Shown: positions 6,227-9,822 of the stretch, in pieces
Numbering within the stretch: position 1 is the stretch's first letter
Layout: every line of letters starts with the position of its first letter
Assembly: GCA_029256035.1 (NCBI GenBank)
Contig: JAQSYR010000041.1
Span: 1 to 9,822 of the forward strand
Length of the DNA: 9,822 bases
Direction: 5' to 3'
From: Anaerocolumna sp.
GTDB taxonomy: Bacteria > Bacillota > Clostridia > Lachnospirales > Lachnospiraceae
Position numbers and translations under genes: made by a program
The notes under the pieces: model-generated
Seen by the model: the letters and a program-made list of their open reading frames with translations, nothing else
What the model was told of the DNA's origin: nothing
Database searches by the model: none

Positions 6227-7525
6227 TTAATCCTCATTAATAAGAACCTGTACGTCGAAGGTAAATGGTTCTGGAGTCACTTCCAAAGTTCCATAATATT
6301 TATTAATGATATTCTTTACACTTTTTAATCCCAGTCCATGATTTAATTTATCTACTTTTGCTGTTTTTAATATTCTGTTCAGTCCATTTCCCGGCATACT
6401 GTTCTTAATATCAATAAATACATTTCCTTTGTGATATCCTATTTTAATTTCAATAAATCGGTTTTCTACGTCACATTTTTCGCAGGCCTCTATTGCATTA
6501 TCTAACAAATTGCCAAGTAATACCCCTAAATCTACTGTGTTAATGTTTAACTTTGACGGTATCTGAATATCTACATCTACAAGAATATTAAACTGTTCTG
6601 CATATAGTAGTTTTGTATTTAAAATAGAATTCACTATACTATTTTGCGTATAGACCTTTGCACTTGTTTTATCAATGGCAGACACAATACTTCTTAATGC
6701 TTCTGCCGCTTCAAAATATTCCCCATTCTCAAAGAGCTGCAAAATGGCAATTTGTTGATTTTTTAGATTGTGCCTGATGCTTCTTATTTCAATCTGATTT
6801 TCTTCCATGTTTTTATAATATTCATTTTTATATAATAATTCTTGTTCCAGCAGTTTCTTTTCCATACTTTCTTTAAATAGCATATTATATAGATCAAATA
6901 TATAAAAAACTAAAATATTCATATATAATATTCCTAATGTTATAAGAACAGAAAGATAAGGGCTAACAATATTTTCATTTACAAGCAAGGCGGAAAAAGC
7001 ATAAACAAAAGCGATTGTAATAAATGGAATAATACCAAACAAAACAGATAAACGTAGAGAAACATGTTCATTATGACGCATTTTCATTTTACATATAACA
7101 TGTACAAACAAATACTTTAATCCTACATCAAACAAAATAGAAAAATACAGATATAATTTATTTTTTTCCATTAGTATTAAGAAAAAATTCTTGTCTGGGA
7201 TATTCACAAATAAGATAGTAGATAATAAGGAAGCAACAAGTAAAATTCCTATGTATAGACTATTTAATACAATTTTATTTTTGTAATTAACTTTATATAT
7301 GCTGCTTATAGCAAACACATTTAAAGTAATACCCAGAATGATAAGATATATATTATTGAAAAATAGATTAACAATGGTCATCATAATACTGCAACCACCA
7401 CCCACAACAAATGGTAGCAACCTACTAATTTCCAACTTTTTGTGTTGGTAAAAAACATTCATATACTTATAAGCCAATAATGTTTCCATAACATTTACAC
7501 TTAAGTAAAACAGGGCATCCATCAT
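6227..7525 (-). CDS. Agr-like sensor histidine kinase (GHKL, HPK10-type)
   Basis: A 432-residue membrane kinase. About seven hydrophobic helices fill residues 5-213, with almost no extracytoplasmic domain, followed by a helical linker (about 214-247). The phosphoacceptor helix RSIRHNLKNQ has His252. The GHKL ATPase domain has the N-box GNLLDNAIEAC (Asn339, Asp342, Asn343) and G-box NHGLGLKSV (about 396-404). This architecture matches AgrC/FsrC-type kinases that usually sense peptides, but neither an AgrB protease nor an AgrD peptide gene is present here. ATG at 7525 is preferred: it overlaps the regulator's stop by one base (TAATG) and has GAGAGG 11 bases upstream. A GTG at 7534 would add three residues but sits only two or three bases from that site. 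It should phosphorylate the LytTR regulator encoded just upstream. The signal is unknown; hydroxybutyrate-type compounds are a guess from context. Confidence 0.9.
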   Translation of the reverse strand: MMDALFYLSVNVMETLLAYKYMNVFYQHKKLEISRLLPFVVGGGCSIMMTIVNLFFNNIYLIILGITLNVFAISSIYKVNYKNKIVLNSLYIGILLVASLLSTILFVNIPDKNFFLILMEKNKLYLYFSILFDVGLKYLFVHVICKMKMRHNEHVSLRLSVLFGIIPFITIAFVYAFSALLVNENIVSPYLSVLITLGILYMNILVFYIFDLYNMLFKESMEKKLLEQELLYKNEYYKNMEENQIEIRSIRHNLKNQQIAILQLFENGEYFEAAEALRSIVSAIDKTSAKVYTQNSIVNSILNTKLLYAEQFNILVDVDIQIPSKLNINTVDLGVLLGNLLDNAIEACEKCDVENRFIEIKIGYHKGNVFIDIKNSMPGNGLNRILKTAKVDKLNHGLGLKSVKNIINKYYGTLEVTPEPFTFDVQVLINED

Positions 7526-8241
7526 TAATGACACATCCTCTCTTTAACATATCGCAAATAAGCCTGTTTAAATTCAATTTTATTCCTTCTGCTTAATGGA
7601 AGTTCACTTTTATCATCCAAAATAATAGTATCTTTCTTCACAATGGTCACAAATTCCATATTTACAATTACAGAAGGATAAGATTTAGCAAAGTTACGTT
7701 TATTCAGGTTATTAAATATTTCATTTACAGTTAAATTACATTTATAGAGCTCACCACCTGCCATATGTATCAAAAGTAATCGCTTTACTTTTTCTATATA
7801 CACAATTTTATCGCAATTTAAATTATAATATTCTTTGTCATACTGAAAGAATAGTTTTGTCTTACTTTCATTTAAATAATTTTCAATATCTTTAAGGATT
7901 GATATAAATTTATCACGTGTTACAGGTTTTTTAAGAAATCGGAACGCTTGTACCTCAAAAGCTTGTTCCATATATTCCGAATGACTTGTAATGAAAATGA
8001 TAATAGCCTTAGAGTCTTCCTCTCGAATCTTCCTGGCTGTTTCTAATCCACTACTACCTGGCATTTCTATATCTAAAAAATACACATCATAATTTGTCTG
8101 ATTACGTTTACGATACTCTAAAAGTTTATTACCTGATGAAAAACTGTCATAATCTACGTTGTAATAACTTGCTTTATCTATATGATCTTCCATCAAATTG
8201 ATTGTCATGTTATCATCGTCACATACCGCAATCCTTAACAA
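7525..8241 (-). CDS. LytTR-family response regulator
   Basis: A 238-residue AgrA-like cytoplasmic regulator. The receiver domain (1-120) has the acidic pocket Asp8-Asp9, phosphoacceptor Asp57 (FLDIEMPG), Thr85 (FITSHSEY) and Lys105 (LKKP). The LytTR DNA-binding domain (about 128-235) shows IVYIEKVKRLLLIHM, SYPSVIVNMEFV and LPLSRRNKIEF. The usual His of the F-x-R-x-H-x-S block is Tyr here. Translation starts at TTG (8239-8241), nine bases after GGAGG (8251-8255); the only ATG nearby (8249) is out of frame and stops after four codons. It is translationally coupled to the kinase. It probably binds paired direct repeats; a candidate site lies in the next operon's promoter at 6026-6064. Cognate pairing with the kinase is nearly certain, the target is inferred. 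Confidence 0.92.
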   Translation of the reverse strand: MLRIAVCDDDNMTINLMEDHIDKASYYNVDYDSFSSGNKLLEYRKRNQTNYDVYFLDIEMPGSSGLETARKIREEDSKAIIIFITSHSEYMEQAFEVQAFRFLKKPVTRDKFISILKDIENYLNESKTKLFFQYDKEYYNLNCDKIVYIEKVKRLLLIHMAGGELYKCNLTVNEIFNNLNKRNFAKSYPSVIVNMEFVTIVKKDTIILDDKSELPLSRRNKIEFKQAYLRYVKERMCH

Positions 8242-8270
8242 TAAAACATTCCTCCTTTTTATTTAAATGT

Positions 8271-8289
8271 GATTCATATAATATGAATC
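8271..8289. promoter_or_regulatory. Perfect 19-bp palindrome in the regulator's leader
   Basis: GATTCATAT-A-ATATGAATC (9-1-9, no mismatch) lies 16 bases before the GGAGG of the response regulator and downstream of its predicted transcription start. It could be a repressor operator acting as a roadblock or an mRNA hairpin near the ribosome binding site. No matching family consensus is recognised. Confidence 0.5.
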
Positions 8290-8340
8290 CATAATAATTT
8301 AGCAACATTTAAAATATATTAAGTCCACGTAAAAATTATT

Positions 8341-8376
8341 ACATGAACATTATATCATGTTTTATATAATTTTCAT
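8341..8376 (-). promoter_or_regulatory. Extended -10 promoter of the two-component operon, inside a dyad
   Basis: TGATATAAT on the minus strand (8349-8357) is a perfect extended -10 (TGN-TATAAT). A modest -35, ATGAAA (8371-8376, 4/6), lies 16 bases upstream. The start would be near 8342, leaving a leader of about 100 bases. The -10 is centred in a dyad with arms ACATGA (8341-8346) and TCATGT (8355-8360), so a regulator bound there would block RNA polymerase. Confidence 0.6.
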
Positions 8377-8408
8377 ATATTTTTTTTGCTAATTCTTTAT
8401 TGTTAAGT

Positions 8409-8428
8409 AATTATCACTATTGATAATT
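8409..8428. promoter_or_regulatory. Perfect 8-4-8 palindrome upstream of the two-component promoter
   Basis: Arms AATTATCA (8409-8416) and TGATAATT (8421-8428) flank CTAT. It sits about 67-87 bases upstream of the predicted start of the two-component operon, a position suited to an activator. The TTATCA/TGATAA arms are superficially Fur-like, but the arrangement does not match the Fur 7-1-7 box. Regulator unknown. Confidence 0.4.
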
Positions 8429-8495
8429 TTACATTCCTAAATAATGTTTGTAATTTGTGTTATTTTTAACAATCATCCACTTAATTTTAAAGATA

Positions 8496-8504
8496 TGTTA
8501 TACT
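8496..8504 (+). promoter_or_regulatory. Possible plus-strand extended -10 promoter
   Basis: TGT-TATACT at 8496-8504 is a good extended -10 on the plus strand, with only a poor -35 (TCCACT, 8476-8481). Transcription would start near 8511 and run into a cluster of hairpins (8548-8623) and then antisense to the 3' end of the chemoreceptor gene. There is no convincing coding frame downstream, so if it is used the product would be an untranslated RNA. Confidence 0.25.
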
Positions 8505-8547
8505 AATATTCATAAAATATTTAAATATGATCATTTTTACCAAACCC

Positions 8548-8575
8548 AAGTGCTTACCCACTTTCACTTTAGTGA
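8548..8575. other. Two adjacent small hairpins
   Basis: AAGTG/CACTT (8548-8552, 8559-8563) and TCACT/AGTGA (8564-8568, 8571-8575) are two perfect 5-bp hairpins side by side, immediately beyond the chemoreceptor terminator. They are non-coding on both strands. They may belong to a plus-strand RNA from the promoter-like site at 8496-8504. Function unknown. Confidence 0.3.
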
Positions 8576-8581
8576 CGCAAA

Positions 8582-8623
8582 AAAGCATATCCCTACAATA
8601 TTTAAATTATAGTGATATGCTTT
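8582..8623 (-). terminator. Terminator of the chemoreceptor gene
   Basis: Arms AAAGCATATC (8582-8591) and GATATGCTTT (8614-8623) give a perfect 10-bp stem extended by two 3-bp blocks after single mismatches. On the minus strand the stem runs into six T before GCG. It lies 91 bases past the chemoreceptor stop codon, so the transcript has an unusually long 3' tail. Confidence 0.85.
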
Positions 8624-8625
8624 GG

Positions 8626-8713
8626 CTTTCATCAGGACTTGCCTTTCCCTTCGGACGATCTGCGCCATCTGATTATATATACACTGACATTCATAACTTT
8701 ACCAGACCTATGA
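8626..8713 (-). other. GC-richer untranslated tail between chemoreceptor and terminator
   Basis: About 50 bases here (8624-8673) are close to half G+C in a region otherwise near one third. On the minus strand ATCAG (8673-8669) can pair with CTGAT (8635-8631), enclosing a segment with CCGAAGGGAAAGGC. No open frame with a ribosome binding site is present on either strand. It may be a structured 3' RNA, a repetitive element or remnant coding DNA. I do not recognise a riboswitch consensus. Confidence 0.35.
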
Positions 8714-9760
8714 CTATTCTTGATTGGCCATTTCATTTAACTCATTGGTTAAGCCTAATAATTCTTCCAAACTTGCTGTTGTTTCTTCAATAGCAGCTGA
8801 CTGTTGTTCTGTATTAGACATGGTTGAGTCTGAAATTTCAAAAGTTTTCTGAACAGATTGATTAATTTCTGAAGTTAACTTTACAATCTTAAGTGCAGTT
8901 TCTTTTGAGCTCTGGGAAAGGTTTCTAATTTCAGTAGCTACAACAGCAAAGCCTCTTCCTGCTTCACCTGCCCTTGCTGCTTCAATAGATGCATTTAACC
9001 CAAGCATTTTAGTCTGATCGGCAATATTCTTAATAGAATCCAATATAGTATTAATTTGGGAAGATATATTTTTTACATTAATAATTTCCCTATTTAAGTT
9101 TTCTTGATTACTTAAAACGGTAACAGAAGAGGCGGCAAGCTCTTCCATTGTTGCTGAAATCTGAGAGAAACTTTCTAATAAGTCGTTACTCATATACTTT
9201 AGTACATATTTTTGATATCCAATCTGAGACAGTGCATTTGCAATAATAAAAAGTACTTCTGCTCCCGCCCGTATATTTTTTTCAGAAGTTATATTCACTT
9301 TATTCACTGCATCAATATATTTATCTTCATTTACACCTATTTCCCTGGCTGTCTTTCGAAACTCATCTTCCTTTGGTTTTTCAGTTAGAATCTGTCCTCC
9401 AAGTATAGTTCCTATCTGTGTTCCATTTATCATAATTGGTGCTGCAAAATCTATTAACCCAGCATGACATTTATATATGTAAGGTCGTCCTGTTCTGGCT
9501 GCTTCTTCTCCACCAATTTTATGAGATTTCGCACATCTGTCATCACCAATCTTAGTAGAATGAGTATAGTTTTGACAAAAACTTGTATAAGAACTTGGTT
9601 TTGTAACCGGATCACCATTCATATCTACTGTTACACTTGCAATATTCATACTTTCTGCGAAATTATCCTGAAACTTTTGTAATAAATCGAGATTCAACAC
9701 ATCTTTTAATTGAATCTTAGAAAGATTTGAATTATTTTTGTTAGTCATGGCATTTTCCAT
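8714..9760 (-). CDS. Soluble methyl-accepting chemotaxis protein with PocR sensor domain
   Basis: A 348-residue receptor without a signal peptide or membrane helix, so presumably cytoplasmic. Residues about 17-185 form a PocR-type ligand-binding domain, with the family's cysteine pattern FCQNY (Cys62), DRCAKSH (Cys76) and YKCHAGLIDFAAPI (Cys98), which may bind a metal or respond to redox state. Residues about 195-345 are a short MCP signalling coiled coil whose tip reads IADQTKMLGLNASIEAARAG and GRGFAVVATEIRNLS, able to engage CheA/CheW. The ATG at 9760 has GGAGG at 9767-9771, six bases upstream. It is monocistronic, with its own terminator at 8582-8623. PocR domains are known in propanediol-type sensing; the ligand here is unknown. 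It may steer cells by an internal metabolite related to the neighbouring pathway, which is conjecture. Confidence 0.9.
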   Translation of the reverse strand: MENAMTNKNNSNLSKIQLKDVLNLDLLQKFQDNFAESMNIASVTVDMNGDPVTKPSSYTSFCQNYTHSTKIGDDRCAKSHKIGGEEAARTGRPYIYKCHAGLIDFAAPIMINGTQIGTILGGQILTEKPKEDEFRKTAREIGVNEDKYIDAVNKVNITSEKNIRAGAEVLFIIANALSQIGYQKYVLKYMSNDLLESFSQISATMEELAASSVTVLSNQENLNREIINVKNISSQINTILDSIKNIADQTKMLGLNASIEAARAGEAGRGFAVVATEIRNLSQSSKETALKIVKLTSEINQSVQKTFEISDSTMSNTEQQSAAIEETTASLEELLGLTNELNEMANQE

Positions 9761-9803
9761 ATTTGTCCTCCAAATGTAGAAGTATATTTTTTAAGTATGT
9801 AAC

Positions 9804-9812
9804 ATAATAGCA
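9804..9812 (-). promoter_or_regulatory. Possible extended -10 of the chemoreceptor gene
   Basis: TGC-TATTAT (9804-9812, minus strand) is an extended -10 about 45 bases before the start codon; its -35 would lie outside the window. A dyad AGTATG/CATACT (9794-9799, 9811-9816) overlaps it. Confidence 0.3.
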
Positions 9813-9822
9813 TACTATCGCC

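Noticed and set aside
8242..8526. Small autoinducer-peptide (AgrD-like) gene beside the Agr-type pair
   Set aside because: Only very short frames such as MNISITYL without ribosome binding sites; no AgrB-like gene anywhere in the window.
8571..8586. GTGACGCAAAAAAGC, resembling the conserved GACGCAAAGC core of c-di-GMP-I riboswitches
   Set aside because: The GAAA tetraloop, the partner ACGCA/GGGCAAA strand and the second hairpin are missing, and it lies in the terminator tail on the other strand.
8527..8793. Plus-strand 88-codon open frame
   Set aside because: No ribosome binding site, overlaps the 3' end of the well-supported chemoreceptor gene and runs through its terminator hairpin; no recognisable domain.
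9464..9682. Plus-strand open frame opposite the chemoreceptor sensor domain
   Set aside because: Antisense shadow of the PocR domain with no start signals.

Overview
This looks like AT-rich chromosomal DNA from a low-GC Gram-positive anaerobe, most likely a clostridium in or near the Lachnospiraceae. The evidence is strong AGGAGG-type ribosome binding sites, TTG and GTG starts, T-rich intrinsic terminators, a YhbD-type (DUF4004) regulator, an Agr-like kinase/LytTR regulator pair and a soluble PocR-type chemoreceptor. Every convincing gene lies on the minus strand, so the window reads biologically from right to left. There are no RNA genes, insertion sequences or CRISPR arrays.

Layout in the direction of transcription: (i) a soluble methyl-accepting chemotaxis protein with a PocR sensor domain (9760-8714), a GC-richer untranslated tail and a terminator (8582-8623). 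(ii) A 341-base non-coding stretch (8242-8581) with an extended -10 promoter and several dyads, feeding a LytTR response regulator (8241-7525) that overlaps a seven-helix GHKL histidine kinase (7525-6227), closed by a terminator (6137-6186). (iii) A 5-gene operon for 3-hydroxybutyrate/acetoacetate (ketone body, short-chain oxoacid) metabolism: thiolase (5835-4657), acetoacetate CoA-transferase alpha and beta (4631-3975, 3975-3316), 3-hydroxybutyrate dehydrogenase (3267-2506) and a GntP-family permease (2323-1043), closed by a terminator (984-1017). (iv) An apparently self-regulated MerR-like YhbD-family gene (754-131), then an 18-bp tandem repeat and the first codons of another gene at the left edge.

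How it works together: the permease would move hydroxybutyrate or acetoacetate, the dehydrogenase interconverts 3-hydroxybutyrate and acetoacetate, the CoA-transferase activates acetoacetate, and the thiolase cleaves acetoacetyl-CoA to two acetyl-CoA. The gene set recalls E. coli atoDAEB and B. subtilis yxjC-scoAB-yxjF. In E. coli the ato operon is controlled by the adjacent AtoS/AtoC pair. Here an unrelated kinase/LytTR pair occupies the equivalent place, and the ato promoter carries a direct repeat with a 21-bp period, the spacing known for LytTR targets, directly abutting a weak -35. This possible regulatory swap is the most interesting inference in the window.

The second main observation is damage to the permease. 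Its reading frame runs off into 29 atypical residues, while the normal hydrophobic C-terminus is still readable in the adjacent frame (1131-1078). That indicates a short out-of-frame deletion near position 1132.
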